From Bacillota bacterium (GTDB lineage: Bacteria > Bacillota > Desulfotomaculia > Desulfotomaculales > Desulfallaceae): a stretch of 64,000 nt of DNA. A model generated the notes under the pieces. The model had not been told where the DNA came from and ran no database searches. It saw nothing but the letters and a program-made list of their open reading frames with translations. Made by a program: the position numbers and the translations under genes. Location of the stretch: the NCBI GenBank assembly GCA_023439185.1, contig JAEXOR010000025.1:1-64000 (forward strand), written 5' to 3'. Below, one piece after another: positions 8,392-17,841 of the stretch; the first letter of the stretch is position 1, and each line of letters starts with the position of its first letter.

Positions 8392-9883
8392 GGCGGGCGA
8401 CGGCGTAGTTGTATCCGCCTATGTTGAACGCGGCAAGCTGAATCTCCCGACCGTCCAGATATATTTTTGAGCCGGTTATCACCGCCATATTTAGGATTGA
8501 TGATTCTGATACTGAAAGTTCTCCGCCGGCGGGCGTGTACGCCTTATCGGTCATGAGGCTGATACTGTTGTTTGCCCCGTCCCAGCTAACTTCAAACTGT
8601 TTTTCGGTACCGTTTATTGCCATGGCGATATCTCTCAGTTTAAAGTAGTTGCTGTCATTGATGGTATAAGCTTCAAAAGTCATTGCTCTCCCATTCATTA
8701 ATACCTTGGCCGCGGCGGGCTTCACCGCAAAGGAGGGCGCTTTGACCTTATTCATGGCTTCCCTCGGGAAGGGTGATGAATAGAGGTTGCCCAGGTTTAT
8801 TCCGTCACCCCATGCCCATAAACTGCCGTCGGCTTTGACAGCGTAATTGGTGTGCTGCTTTGAGGAAACATAAACGACATCCCCCAATATTTTTTCGGGC
8901 GTGTAATTATATCCTTTGTTTCCTCCGAAACCTCTTACGCCCTGTCCCCATGACCAAAGACTGCCGTCCTTTTTCACGGCAAGGCTGTGACAGGTGCCTG
9001 CGGCAGCCGACACTACATCCTCCATGATCTTTACAGGCACAGTGCTGTTTTTATTCGTACCGTCGCCCAATCCTCCGCCGTAGTTGCTCCCCCATGCCCA
9101 GAGCGAACCGTCTTTTTTCACCGCCAGCGTATGAAAAGTGCCTTGCGCGGCTGTTATTACGTCGTCCATAACTTTTACAGGCGTAGTGTGTGCCATTGTC
9201 GTTCCGTCGCCAATTTCACCGGAAGCGTTGTCTCCCCACATGAAGAGGCTTCCGTCCGCTTTTAACGCCAGTACGTTTGAACCTCCCGCCAAAACAAGTA
9301 CAACATTGTCCATAACTTTGACGGGCGCGGGCTGTGACGCCGTACCGTCGCCGATAAGATACTCACCGCTTTCTCCATTGCCCCCGAAGGCCCAAAGCGT
9401 CCTGTCATTCTTGATGACATAGGAATTTACACCGTTTGCCGCGACCGAAGCCGCACCGTCCATGATCCTGACTGGGGTATCGCTGTAATATTCTTTGCCG
9501 GAGCCTGCCATATAGTACTTTTGACCATCCTGACAGACGCCGAGCTGCCCATATGTGTTGCTGCCCCATCCGAAAAGGCTCCCGTCGGATTTTACCGCCA
9601 GGCTGTGCATCGACCCGGCTGCCACGGATACCGCATCATCCATGATTTTAACAGGTGTGGTAAGGTTGTCGCGGGTACCGTTGCCAAGCTGATACTGATA
9701 GTTATATCCCCAACCCCAAAGCGTGCCGTCGCTCATTACCGCAAGGCTATGGCCGAATCCCCCGGTTGAAACGGGAATACCTATTACGGGAACCGCCGCT
9801 TGTGCTTCTAAAGGTGTCAGCGTGACAATCATTGCCGCCAATAAAACCATTGCAATGGTTTTTATTTTAATCTTCGCTTTCAT
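8381..9883 (-). CDS. Secreted RCC1-repeat protein with truncated copper-amine-oxidase-like stalk domain
   Basis: The 500-aa product starts with a clear signal peptide (MKAKIKIKTIAMVLLAAMIV, cleavage near EAQA/AV). Seven RCC1-type repeats follow (HSLAVKSDGSLFGWGSNTYG style), predicting a beta-propeller. Residues about 385-500 resemble the copper amine oxidase N-terminal/stalk domain found in clostridial exoproteins (NDSNYFKLRDIAMAING, VSWDGANNSISL). The second half of that domain normally reads NIGGxNYFKLRD..., but here NIGGYNY is followed by AVARHGD and a stop, about 40 residues early. It lies 21 bp downstream of the 1159-aa gene. Probably cell-surface or extracellular; ligand unknown. Confidence 0.85.
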   Translation of the reverse strand: MKAKIKIKTIAMVLLAAMIVTLTPLEAQAAVPVIGIPVSTGGFGHSLAVMSDGTLWGWGYNYQYQLGNGTRDNLTTPVKIMDDAVSVAAGSMHSLAVKSDGSLFGWGSNTYGQLGVCQDGQKYYMAGSGKEYYSDTPVRIMDGAASVAANGVNSYVIKNDRTLWAFGGNGESGEYLIGDGTASQPAPVKVMDNVVLVLAGGSNVLALKADGSLFMWGDNASGEIGDGTTMAHTTPVKVMDDVITAAQGTFHTLAVKKDGSLWAWGSNYGGGLGDGTNKNSTVPVKIMEDVVSAAAGTCHSLAVKKDGSLWSWGQGVRGFGGNKGYNYTPEKILGDVVYVSSKQHTNYAVKADGSLWAWGDGINLGNLYSSPFPREAMNKVKAPSFAVKPAAAKVLMNGRAMTFEAYTINDSNYFKLRDIAMAINGTEKQFEVSWDGANNSISLMTDKAYTPAGGELSVSESSILNMAVITGSKIYLDGREIQLAAFNIGGYNYAVARHGD

Positions 9884-9904
9884 CTTTTTTCATCTCCTTG
9901 CCGC

Positions 9905-12900
9905 TCATGGATTTACTGTGATATATATCGGTGTTGTATAGGTTTCCCCGCCCGAAACCGTAATCACAATGTCCGCCGTGAAATCTTCGGCTGAAACGCC
10001 TGTTAAGGTCCCCGCCGGCGGCGAAACGGTAATACTACTGCCTAAGAGCGAAACCCAATCCGGCGCGTTCTGAAGCGATAAGGTATATGATGATCCCGCA
10101 CCGGTTACAGTAAGCGCCTCGATACTCGTATCACCCTCATCAACGCCGAACGACGTCGGTTCCATCATGATCACATACACAGTGACATCCTTTGTCGCCG
10201 TGCCGGCGGAGTTCGTTGCCGTCAGCGTCAGGGTGAACGGCGAATCGATGCAATCCAAGCCTGAAGCGATCGACAGGTTCACCCCATCGAAACTGAAGAA
10301 TCCGGGACTTGACGAAATGTTGGTTATTCCGTACGCGGTTGGGGAGCCAGTCACTGTGTACGGATAATCATCACTTGTGTACGGGGGTGGAAGCAAGATG
10401 GCATCCGGCCCGGTTATTGTCGGCAAAGTCTCCGCCGGGCTCACATTCACGGTGACTGTTTTGGCCGTTGTGCCGGCCGAATTGGTTGCGGTGAGCGTGA
10501 CGAAATAGGGCGAATCCGCTGCGATGAGGTCTGCCGGAATGGTCAGCGTATTCCCGGTCAAGGTGGCCTTGGCTGTATTGGCTTCCGTCGGGCTGATGCC
10601 GTAAGTCGGCGCCGGGTAGCCGCCGAAAGTATACGGCTGATCGTTGCTGGCGTAGCCTTCCGTAAGGTCGATGGTATCCGGCCCGGTAATATACGGCCAG
10701 CTAGGTAGCGGTATGTGTATGGATGAACCAGCCGATGGCGCTGGATTTAGACCCCACCATGCGTAGAGCGTCATGTCCTCCGTCACTTTATCGTTGCTGA
10801 AATCCCATTTCTTCACCATTTTATCGTTTGCCAAAAAGTTACCGTTTACAAACTGTATTAAGCCTCCCAGCGGGGCAGTATACCAGCCTTGAAATAGTTT
10901 ACCACTTATAGAAGGGTCCGCCGGTCTGGCCACTGTGCTATCGTGCCTGACAGTGACGCTTTCCGGCTTCGGGCCGCCTCCGTTCGGGTCGAAGGTTACC
11001 GTGAATGTTCCCGGCTTCACCACTACAGATGCGGTCTTGACGATATCGTATGCCGACTTCTCTCGGCTAGCTGTTTCAATGTTCATCACGCTGCCATTCC
11101 CGTCTGCGGAGGTGGCGGGTGCCAGTCCGCCAGCATAGGTTACAATGGCTGTTCCGGCTTTTTTGCCCGTCACAACGCCGTTCTGGTCTATGGATGCGAC
11201 GGTATTGTCGTCAACCGACCAGCTTCCGTACCTTGAGCCTTTGTAGCCGGCGTCAAAAGTAACAGCCAGGCTGCCTGTTTCGCCAGCATACACTGTCAAT
11301 GGATCCGGAGTGATTTTAAAAGCAGGAATGACTGTAACATTGCAATCCCGGCTTATGCCGGTAGCGGTATTGGTGAATGTAACCGTGGTGGCGCCGGGTT
11401 TTTTGCCGGTCACTTTCGCTCCGATCATGCCGGGTATGGTATGTTTCGGGTTAATAGTTATGGGCTCGGTGTTGCTTTCTTCCACCGAGACGATGGTATT
11501 GTCGGCAACCGACCACGTTCCGGGCCTTTCTCCCGTATAACTGTCGTCGTATTGTACCACAAGCCCTGCCGTATCGCCGTTATTGATCGTCAGTGCGTTC
11601 GGTGCGATTTTCGGTGCGCTAGCAATTAAAACTTGGATCGATACCTTAAGGGGGGAACTGAAATAAGATCGATTACCAGTGCTCTCAACGCTCTGTACAT
11701 AATACTCACATTGGTCGTAAAGGTCTAAGCCGCGGTCGATATAACTCGTATCAGTAGTCCGGGCGATTTCCTGCGGATTAACAAAATATATACTAAATTT
11801 AGTTGGATTGGTAACCTTACGGTGGATGATATATTCCTTAATTGGAACGTAAAGGCTATTGCCTTTCCCTCTATAAGCTTTCCTGGGTTGTGACGACCAG
11901 CTAAGTTTTAAATCGACTGTGGAGGTTGTTTGATTCACCGGAACGGCTTTTAAATCCGTTGGCGCGGATGGCAATTCTTCCATAGCCACTGAATCCGTAT
12001 TAACAATATCGGACGGAGGGGAAAAGCCGGTGGGATACGCAGCCTTTACAAAGTATTCGTACTCACAGTCATACCTCAGCCCATTATCGGTAAATGTCAG
12101 ATCGGTTGTAGAACCTACTAGGGCGGATTTATTTGATATTGCCATTCCTAAGGAAAAGACAAGTTTGGGGTTATAGCCGGTCTCTCTGCGATATATATCA
12201 TATCTAATCTTATAGTCATCCGGAACTTTTTGCAGCGGGGCTTTCCATGACAGCGTGCATGTAGTTGGAGTCCGCCGGGTGATCTTTATATTCCTTGGTT
12301 TATCTAAATTGGCAGTACCTACGGAAATATACCAGGTTTTCAACTGTTTATGACGGATCACTAATGTCCCGCTGTCCGGCGTTACAGAGTTTACCCCCAG
12401 CTGCAGGGGCTGAAAACCGGCGGCGGTCTCAACACTGTAATCGTTAACCTCGCCGGAAATAATTCCGTATTCGTAGTCCTGGACGGGGAAGGTTCTATGT
12501 ATCGGATCCAGGGTAAGCGTATAGTCGTCGGGATTAAACACAAAAAACCTCTGCATATCCTTCAGGGACAGTTTGGAATAAATACACTCATTAGGAATAA
12601 GTGTTCCAATTTTTCTTACATCCAAGTTTGCATATTCGTCGAAAGTAAATAATCCTTGCCCGCTAACAGACGGATCTGCGGTATAGATTTCAAGTGAAAA
12701 CGCTTCATTTGGATTGTTGTAATCCGTTTGCATCTTGCCGACACGAAATGCGAAGGGTATAAACTCATCTTTTTCGTGAATGGTATTACCGTCGCGATCT
12801 GCTAATCTAGCAACAGGTATACCTTTCATAGAAAGGCTCGTGCCCCAATTTCCTATGTCCATTCCGAAAATACTCAGAACGTAATCAAAATTGTATTTTT

Positions 12901-13384
12901 TACTGGGGTTGATCATAATAACACCTGTTCTTGGCATTTTTATATAGCCGCTGACTTCCCCCCAGACATAACAGTCACGAACGGCGGACGTCTGGGGCGA
13001 ATTATCTGCCGATACCCATTGATCCGCATCCCATGAACCGGCAGACATAATTTTGGACCCCAGGCAAACGGAGCGGTCAAAATTATTATAAGCTTCTTGG
13101 GTTTTCGCTTTAATTAAATTGTCGATCATAACTTGATAATCTACGTAATCTTTAAAACCGGCAATATCTAAATGCGCAGCAAACCTGCTGGAAGTACTAT
13201 GGTGCGGGATTGCAGGAGTGGAAGACCTTATTGCGCTGTACCAGGTGATGGTCAATCCTCCTGGCGTGCTTTCCGGAAGTTTACGCAGGATGTCTGTCGG
13301 GCTGGCAGCCTGGGTCGTCATGGGCAGCAGCGTCAGCATTAATAAGATACAGAGTATCATGCTCAAAAATCGTTTTGCTTTCAT
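9905..13384 (-). CDS. Large secreted Ig/Fn3-like exoprotein
   Basis: The 1159-aa protein has a signal peptide (MKAKRFLSMILCILLMLTLL, cleavage near TTQA/AS). After a unique N-terminal region come Fn3-like domains (about 370-580), two BIG2-like domains (about 600-780) and an InlB B / Listeria-Bacteroides repeat (FTVTFDPNGGGPKPE ... FQGWYTAPLGG). The C-terminus holds several putative-Ig domains with SPYFVTLTATNSAGTT-type strands. There is no SLH or CWB2 anchor in this frame. A good ribosome-binding site (AAGGAGGAAACGAT before ATG) follows the DUF2442 stop by 15 bp. It is likely part of the surface operon with the RCC1 and S-layer genes. Confidence 0.85.
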   Translation of the reverse strand: MKAKRFLSMILCILLMLTLLPMTTQAASPTDILRKLPESTPGGLTITWYSAIRSSTPAIPHHSTSSRFAAHLDIAGFKDYVDYQVMIDNLIKAKTQEAYNNFDRSVCLGSKIMSAGSWDADQWVSADNSPQTSAVRDCYVWGEVSGYIKMPRTGVIMINPSKKYNFDYVLSIFGMDIGNWGTSLSMKGIPVARLADRDGNTIHEKDEFIPFAFRVGKMQTDYNNPNEAFSLEIYTADPSVSGQGLFTFDEYANLDVRKIGTLIPNECIYSKLSLKDMQRFFVFNPDDYTLTLDPIHRTFPVQDYEYGIISGEVNDYSVETAAGFQPLQLGVNSVTPDSGTLVIRHKQLKTWYISVGTANLDKPRNIKITRRTPTTCTLSWKAPLQKVPDDYKIRYDIYRRETGYNPKLVFSLGMAISNKSALVGSTTDLTFTDNGLRYDCEYEYFVKAAYPTGFSPPSDIVNTDSVAMEELPSAPTDLKAVPVNQTTSTVDLKLSWSSQPRKAYRGKGNSLYVPIKEYIIHRKVTNPTKFSIYFVNPQEIARTTDTSYIDRGLDLYDQCEYYVQSVESTGNRSYFSSPLKVSIQVLIASAPKIAPNALTINNGDTAGLVVQYDDSYTGERPGTWSVADNTIVSVEESNTEPITINPKHTIPGMIGAKVTGKKPGATTVTFTNTATGISRDCNVTVIPAFKITPDPLTVYAGETGSLAVTFDAGYKGSRYGSWSVDDNTVASIDQNGVVTGKKAGTAIVTYAGGLAPATSADGNGSVMNIETASREKSAYDIVKTASVVVKPGTFTVTFDPNGGGPKPESVTVRHDSTVARPADPSISGKLFQGWYTAPLGGLIQFVNGNFLANDKMVKKWDFSNDKVTEDMTLYAWWGLNPAPSAGSSIHIPLPSWPYITGPDTIDLTEGYASNDQPYTFGGYPAPTYGISPTEANTAKATLTGNTLTIPADLIAADSPYFVTLTATNSAGTTAKTVTVNVSPAETLPTITGPDAILLPPPYTSDDYPYTVTGSPTAYGITNISSSPGFFSFDGVNLSIASGLDCIDSPFTLTLTATNSAGTATKDVTVYVIMMEPTSFGVDEGDTSIEALTVTGAGSSYTLSLQNAPDWVSLLGSSITVSPPAGTLTGVSAEDFTADIVITVSGGETYTTPIYITVNP

Positions 13385-13399
13385 ATCGTTTCCTCCTTC

Positions 13400-13657
13400 T
13401 TAACCCCTTATTGCGAACAGCATGTTGTCCACCGTCACACGCAGGGGTATAATACTTTTCTCGTTCGGTATCGGCTCGGGCCAACGTATGGCCTTTTCCT
13501 CCAGAGTGATGTCTTTGAAGCGGCTTAAATCTTCCAGACTGCTGAAAGGCATGGTCTTTATGATATCGCGCATATTGAAGATGATCTTGTTGCCGTGCTC
13601 GAATTCCACCAGCAGGGTATAATCATCATTGGGCGTGACCTTGAGTATTTTACTCAT
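13400..13657 (-). CDS. DUF2442 domain protein
   Basis: I place the start at the ATG at 13657 because GAAAGGAGGG lies 9 bp upstream; an upstream in-frame ATG at 13753 has no such site. The 85-aa product (MSKILKVTPNDDYTLLVEFE ... SSLEDLSRFKDITLEEKAIR) matches DUF2442, small proteins often paired with DUF4160 in toxin-antitoxin-like or mobile contexts. No DUF4160 gene is visible here. It is the first gene after the LuxR terminator and 15 bp ahead of a secreted protein gene, so it may be co-transcribed with the envelope genes. Function unknown. Confidence 0.82.
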   Translation of the reverse strand: MSKILKVTPNDDYTLLVEFEHGNKIIFNMRDIIKTMPFSSLEDLSRFKDITLEEKAIRWPEPIPNEKSIIPLRVTVDNMLFAIRG

Positions 13658-13754
13658 CGAATGAAACCCTCCTTTCGGATTTGTATAATATTTCGGGCAT
13701 TCGCCGCTCCTTGCCATACATGGCACCGCGGCATAATTCCCATCCGTGGGCATA

Positions 13755-13794
13755 AAAAATCCCCCATACTGAGAAGTATAGGGGGTGATTTTTG
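13755..13794 (-). terminator. Rho-independent terminator after the LuxR gene
   Basis: CCCCCATACT pairs with AGTATAGGGGG (one bulged A), flanked by A5 and T5 tracts. It follows the LuxR-type gene by about 40 bp on the minus strand and separates it from the DUF2442 operon. Confidence 0.8.
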
Positions 13795-13833
13795 GTTCCG
13801 GTATCTACCGAACGGTATATTTTTTATAAAAAA

Positions 13834-16305
13834 TCATAAAAGTCTAAGTTTTTGCGCCTTTTTTATGGCTGCTGTCCTGCCGCTGACCTCCAGCTTCAGG
13901 TAGACATTATGCAGATGGCTCTGCACGGTGCCTGCGGTAACATGAAGTTTTCCGGCGATCTCGTCCCTTTTGAGGCCTTCCGCGGCCAGTGTGAGGATTT
14001 CAAGTTCCCTCGCCGACAGGGAAACTGCGCCCTGCGTGGAGCGCTTCAGGCTTTCCATGTACTGCCCGCAGGCTGCAAGCACTTCCTTTATGTATGCGTC
14101 CCGCGAATCGGCGTTTGCTATGTTCCTGACCATGTCTATGACGGCGGGCGCATACTCGGCGAAGGGCAGGATGATGCGGTCCTCCCGCGCCATGCCGAAG
14201 GCTTCGCGGAGGGCGGCGCAGCCTTGCTCCATGCCATAAAGCGGATATTTCGCCGCCGCCCTTAAAATCTGGTTGTGCAGAAAGCCGAGCTGGTTGTGGA
14301 AGACGGCGAAACGTCGAGCAAAGTCATCGGTAAGCGTTTCGAGCTTGATGTAATTCCTTGCGAGCAGAAGCGCCTTGCCGTAGACGATATAGTTGAAGCC
14401 CAGGCCCTCGTAAAAAAAGTGCGCGGGGGACATATCTCCGGCTTGCAGCCACAGGGGGATGCCGTCGAGCCGGGTGAGGCAGCCGTAAACGTATCCTTCC
14501 ACGATCTCGAGCCCGGTGTTGTAATAGGGGTTATTAGCCCGCGTCACATCCTGCCTGAGCTGCCGCAGATACTCCAATGCTTCATCGGTCCTCCCCTGAT
14601 AGAGATACAGCCTGATTAAAACATGATAAGCGCAGATCATAAGACCAACCTGTTCCTTGGTCTGCGCTTTGTAAATGGCTTTGAAGGCGTTTAGCTCCGC
14701 CGCCTGCCGGTCGCCGGTTTCCAGCGCGTATTCGGCCCGAACCACATAGCCGCAGCCGGTGCCGCAGCCGTCGGCCAGCTCGGCGAAAACCGGGAAAACC
14801 GATGCCATGAGTTCCGTCAGCTCTTTGAGGCTGCCCGGCTCCCTGTAACAGGTATAAAGTAAATGGGGAGAACCTAGGGTGAATTCGGCCTCCCGCTTTT
14901 GCAAGAAGGAAACATCACCGTCAAGCAGGTGCCGCGCCTCCTTTATGCAAGCAGCTATTTCCCTGGCATCGTTGAACACGGCAAAAATCCGGGTGAGATA
15001 AAGTTCCGCGAGAACGCGGTCTCTGCCGTGCGGGATGGGGCCTTCCGCCCGCCCGCAAGCCTCCCGCAGCTCGTTCAAGCGCGTCACGCCGTCCTGAAAA
15101 GCTTTAGGATCGCCATTTGTCAGAATGATGGCGATATACTGCAAATAGGCAAGAGGATATCTAAGAAGCGTCTCGCGGGGCAATGCGGCGAACAGGTCTA
15201 AAGCGCCGTCAAAAGTGGCGGAATCGCTGGTGATGGCATCCACGTTGTCCAGCAGCGCAAGGATGCGCTCCGTCTCACCCGCGCGGCAGAGATAACCGTA
15301 TGCGGTTCTATATTCCCTTCGCGCAAGATGCCATTCGCCAAGCCGCCGATAGAGCGCGGCACATTCTTCTTCATCCTTCTGCTTACCCCGCAGGAAATCC
15401 AGCAGCACATTGTGGATTTTATAGACCCCCGCCGCCTCGTCGAAGGCAATAAATGCGTTTTCGCGGCGCAGCTTTTTTAGGTTTTCCTCCGATTTTTCTT
15501 CTTGCGTCACAAACATGACCTGTTCCGCCGTGAAGCTGTCCATCACGGAAAGACCCAGCAAAAATCTTTGGATGCGCTCGTCGTACGCGTTATAGAGCAC
15601 CTTCTCCACCAGCTCATTGACAGTGCCGTTTCGGTCCACGGGGATGCCCCGTTCCATACCGAGCATGATAAGATAAATCAATGAAATCCAACCGCCTGTG
15701 TAATCTCCGATTTTCCTTATCTCGCCCTCGCCGGCCGTGAAGCCCATCAGGGCGCAATAGTCCCGAATCTCACTGTCGGTAAACCGCAGCATATTTTGAG
15801 GCACAATATTGCACAGCCCTTTTGCGGAAAGCTCGGTGATGTCAAGATTTGTCGTATCACGGGTCAAGATGACAATGTGAAAATCATCCGGCATTTCCAT
15901 TACAAAGCGTCTGAAAAGCGCAGTCACCCGCATGCTTCTCGCAAGGTGGAAATCGTCGATGACGAGCGTGGTATTGGGCTTGTAACCCATCTCATTGATG
16001 ATGGAAACAGCCATTGTTGTCTGCGGCGTGTCGGCAGGAACGCCGAGACTTTTGAGCCTGCTCGCCGCCGCCTCGTCAAATTTACCGATTTCAGCCGCAA
16101 GCCTTTCCCAAAACCACGACGCCGTGTCGTCTTCTGATAAAAAGGAAGTCCATATGACAGGCACGCCTTTAAAAGCAAGGAATTCACGCACTGCAGTGGT
16201 CTTGCCGTAGCCCATGGGCGCCTCCACGATAGTCAGCGGATATTTAAATATGCTCGTGAGTTCACGGTTAACGCGCTCACGCTTAAGTGTTTTACGCTTT
16301 TTCAT
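13834..16305 (-). CDS. MalT-like LuxR-family ATP-dependent transcriptional regulator
   Basis: The 823-aa protein has the LAL/MalT layout. An N-terminal STAND NTPase carries a Walker A-like VEAPMGYGKTTAVREF (about residues 26-42) and Walker B-like TLVIDDFHLA. A long helical TPR-like middle follows. A C-terminal LuxR helix-turn-helix (LSARELEILTLAAEGLKRDE ... VTAGTVQSHLHNVYLKL) ends the protein. Such regulators bind an inducer and activate nearby genes. It is upstream of the envelope operon on the same strand but separated by a terminator, so regulation of that operon is only a guess. Length is normal. Confidence 0.9.
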   Translation of the reverse strand: MKKRKTLKRERVNRELTSIFKYPLTIVEAPMGYGKTTAVREFLAFKGVPVIWTSFLSEDDTASWFWERLAAEIGKFDEAAASRLKSLGVPADTPQTTMAVSIINEMGYKPNTTLVIDDFHLARSMRVTALFRRFVMEMPDDFHIVILTRDTTNLDITELSAKGLCNIVPQNMLRFTDSEIRDYCALMGFTAGEGEIRKIGDYTGGWISLIYLIMLGMERGIPVDRNGTVNELVEKVLYNAYDERIQRFLLGLSVMDSFTAEQVMFVTQEEKSEENLKKLRRENAFIAFDEAAGVYKIHNVLLDFLRGKQKDEEECAALYRRLGEWHLARREYRTAYGYLCRAGETERILALLDNVDAITSDSATFDGALDLFAALPRETLLRYPLAYLQYIAIILTNGDPKAFQDGVTRLNELREACGRAEGPIPHGRDRVLAELYLTRIFAVFNDAREIAACIKEARHLLDGDVSFLQKREAEFTLGSPHLLYTCYREPGSLKELTELMASVFPVFAELADGCGTGCGYVVRAEYALETGDRQAAELNAFKAIYKAQTKEQVGLMICAYHVLIRLYLYQGRTDEALEYLRQLRQDVTRANNPYYNTGLEIVEGYVYGCLTRLDGIPLWLQAGDMSPAHFFYEGLGFNYIVYGKALLLARNYIKLETLTDDFARRFAVFHNQLGFLHNQILRAAAKYPLYGMEQGCAALREAFGMAREDRIILPFAEYAPAVIDMVRNIANADSRDAYIKEVLAACGQYMESLKRSTQGAVSLSARELEILTLAAEGLKRDEIAGKLHVTAGTVQSHLHNVYLKLEVSGRTAAIKKAQKLRLL

Positions 16306-16377
16306 CAGCTTGATTCCTTCCTGTTAGCAATCAACGCAATTATGGATTCCTTCATTTTTTGATCGCAATTTTGATTA

Positions 16378-17088
16378 TTACAGATTCCCTTCATCCTCCG
16401 CCAGCTTGCGCTCGATAAGCTCCCGTTCGCGCTCCAGTTCCGCTCTTAGTTCTTCTTCGGTCGGTAGATAGAGCCGGTATTTTGAGGCGAAAAGATTTTC
16501 GTTATCGGCAAGCACGGAATATTTTACAATGCTCTCGTCCTTAGCAGCGCAGAGGACGATGCCGATGGTCGGATTATCGTCCGGCTGCTTTACTTTTTCG
16601 TCAAACAGGCGCACATAGAAGTCAATCTGCCCGACGTCTTGATAAGTCAGCTTACCGGCCTTAAGGTCGATGACAATAAAACATTTTAAGATGAAGTTGT
16701 AAAATACGAGGTCGATGTAATAGTGTTCGCCGCCCTCGGTGGTTACCCGCTTCTGACGGGCGACAAACGAGAAGCCCTTGCCCAGTTCAAGCAGAAACTC
16801 CTGCAGCTTGTCTATCAAGGCCTGTTCAAGCTCGCTCTCATGGTAGCTCTTGTTTTCTGCAAGGTCAAGAAACTCAAGGATATACGGATCTTTGAGGATA
16901 TAGTCCGCTGTCGTTTTCGGCTCTAATTTTTGAATTTCATTTTTTACGCTTTTACGGTCGCTTTTTTGCGTACCAAGCAGACGTTCATAATAGAAAGAGT
17001 TTATCTGACGCTCCAGCTGACGCGACGTCCAGCCGGACTCGATGCTTTCGTTTAAATAAAAATCGCGGCGGTTTTGGTTCTTCAACAC
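16378..17088 (-). pseudogene. YhcG/DUF1016 PDDEXK nuclease, C-terminal part (frameshifted)
   Basis: This frame encodes the C-terminal nuclease half of a YhcG/DUF1016 protein: NRRDFYLNESIESGWTSRQL, then GKGFSFVARQKRVTTEG, YYIDLVFYN and FIVIDLKAGKLT, in which D...(V/I)DLK form the PDDEXK active site. The N-terminal half lies in another frame directly upstream (16985-17443). The family reads RVExxxxRxFYLNEAIESGW across this point; here one extra G near 17080 breaks it. The C-terminal frame might restart, but the lesion probably inactivates the gene unless it is a sequencing error. Confidence 0.82.
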
Positions 17089-17443
17089 GCATCAGCATAC
17101 GATAATGCGTCCAAGTCAATTCGCTACGCAGTGCGTAGCGATTCGGAAACATCTGATAAAATTGACGCATATTTCGCAAGTTGGCGACTGTGAAGCCTTT
17201 GCCGGATTCTTTGGTTAATTTTTCGGACAAATATAGCAAAAGCTGTTTGCCGTACTCGGCACGGTTGCCGACAGCCTCGGAGATTTCACGCCCGATTTCC
17301 CAGTAGGCTAAAACCATCGCTGAATTGATAGCGTTAAACGCCCGAGTCCGGGCATCGGCAAGCGCTGCGCGTATGCTCTCATAAACCTGTGCTTCCGATA
17401 CGGCAGGCGTTATTTTTAGAATCTCATTATTTGGCTCGCTCAT
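16985..17443 (-). pseudogene. YhcG/DUF1016 N-terminal part (frameshifted)
   Basis: The start ATG at 17443 has GAAGGAGGCG just upstream, and the XRE stop overlaps it as ATGA. The encoded part (VYESIRAALADARTRAFNAI, NSAMVLAYWEIGREIS, YGKQLLLYLSEKLTKE, LTWTHYRMLMRV) is the helical DUF1016_N domain. After LMRVEE the frame leaves the family consensus and runs into EPKPPRFLFKRKH. With the 16378-17088 frame it makes one disrupted gene of roughly 355 codons. Function in the family is debated: recombination or genome-protection-linked nuclease, or toxin-like effector. Confidence 0.8.
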
Positions 17444-17664
17444 TTTTGCGCCTCCTTCGGTTGGTCGGGGATGATTTCCATGATGTCGCCGATATCGCAT
17501 TGCAGCGCGTTGCATATTCGCATGAGCACTGTCGTCGTCACAGGTTCGTCGCGACCAAGTTTTGTAACAAGGCTGGAACTGATGTCTGCCGCAGACTGCA
17601 AGTCTTTCTTTTTCATTTTCCTGTCAATAAGAAGCTTCCAAAGCTTATTGTAGCTTACCGCCAT
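17440..17664 (-). CDS. XRE-family helix-turn-helix regulator
   Basis: The 74-aa product (MAVSYNKLWKLLIDRKMKKK ... DISSSLVTKLGRDEPVTTTV) is a single Cro/C1-type HTH domain, similar to YozG-like regulators. I use the ATG at 17664 because GAGGTG lies 6 bp before it; the GTG at 17673 overlaps that site. The stop overlaps the start of the yhcG-like gene by 4 bp, so the two are translationally coupled. A palindrome over the -10 box upstream suggests autoregulation. Confidence 0.85.
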   Translation of the reverse strand: MAVSYNKLWKLLIDRKMKKKDLQSAADISSSLVTKLGRDEPVTTTVLMRICNALQCDIGDIMEIIPDQPKEAQK

Positions 17665-17707
17665 GGTATTCACCTCGATATAAATCTCTCTGCCTGATTT
17701 ACTTTAG

Positions 17708-17720
17708 GTGATTATATCAC
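17708..17720 (-). promoter_or_regulatory. Palindromic operator overlapping TATAAT -10 of the XRE gene
   Basis: GTGAT and ATCAC arms enclose a 3-bp centre. On the minus strand the site reads with TATAAT inside it, about 47 bp before the ATG. No good -35 is visible at the right distance. The arrangement fits a self-repressing XRE protein. Confidence 0.5.
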
Positions 17721-17841
17721 ATCTACCACTTCAATACATCTATTTTAACGCAAAAATATTAAAATTATCTTATTTGCGCTGATTTTAGTAGCTTCTGGGA
17801 GTGGCTTGTGATATGTGTGTTGGTGAAGGGAGTTGATCAAT

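Noticed and set aside
13658..13753. 32-residue N-terminal extension of the DUF2442 protein
   Set aside because: A strong ribosome-binding site lies directly before the internal ATG at 13657 and the extension matches no DUF2442 member.
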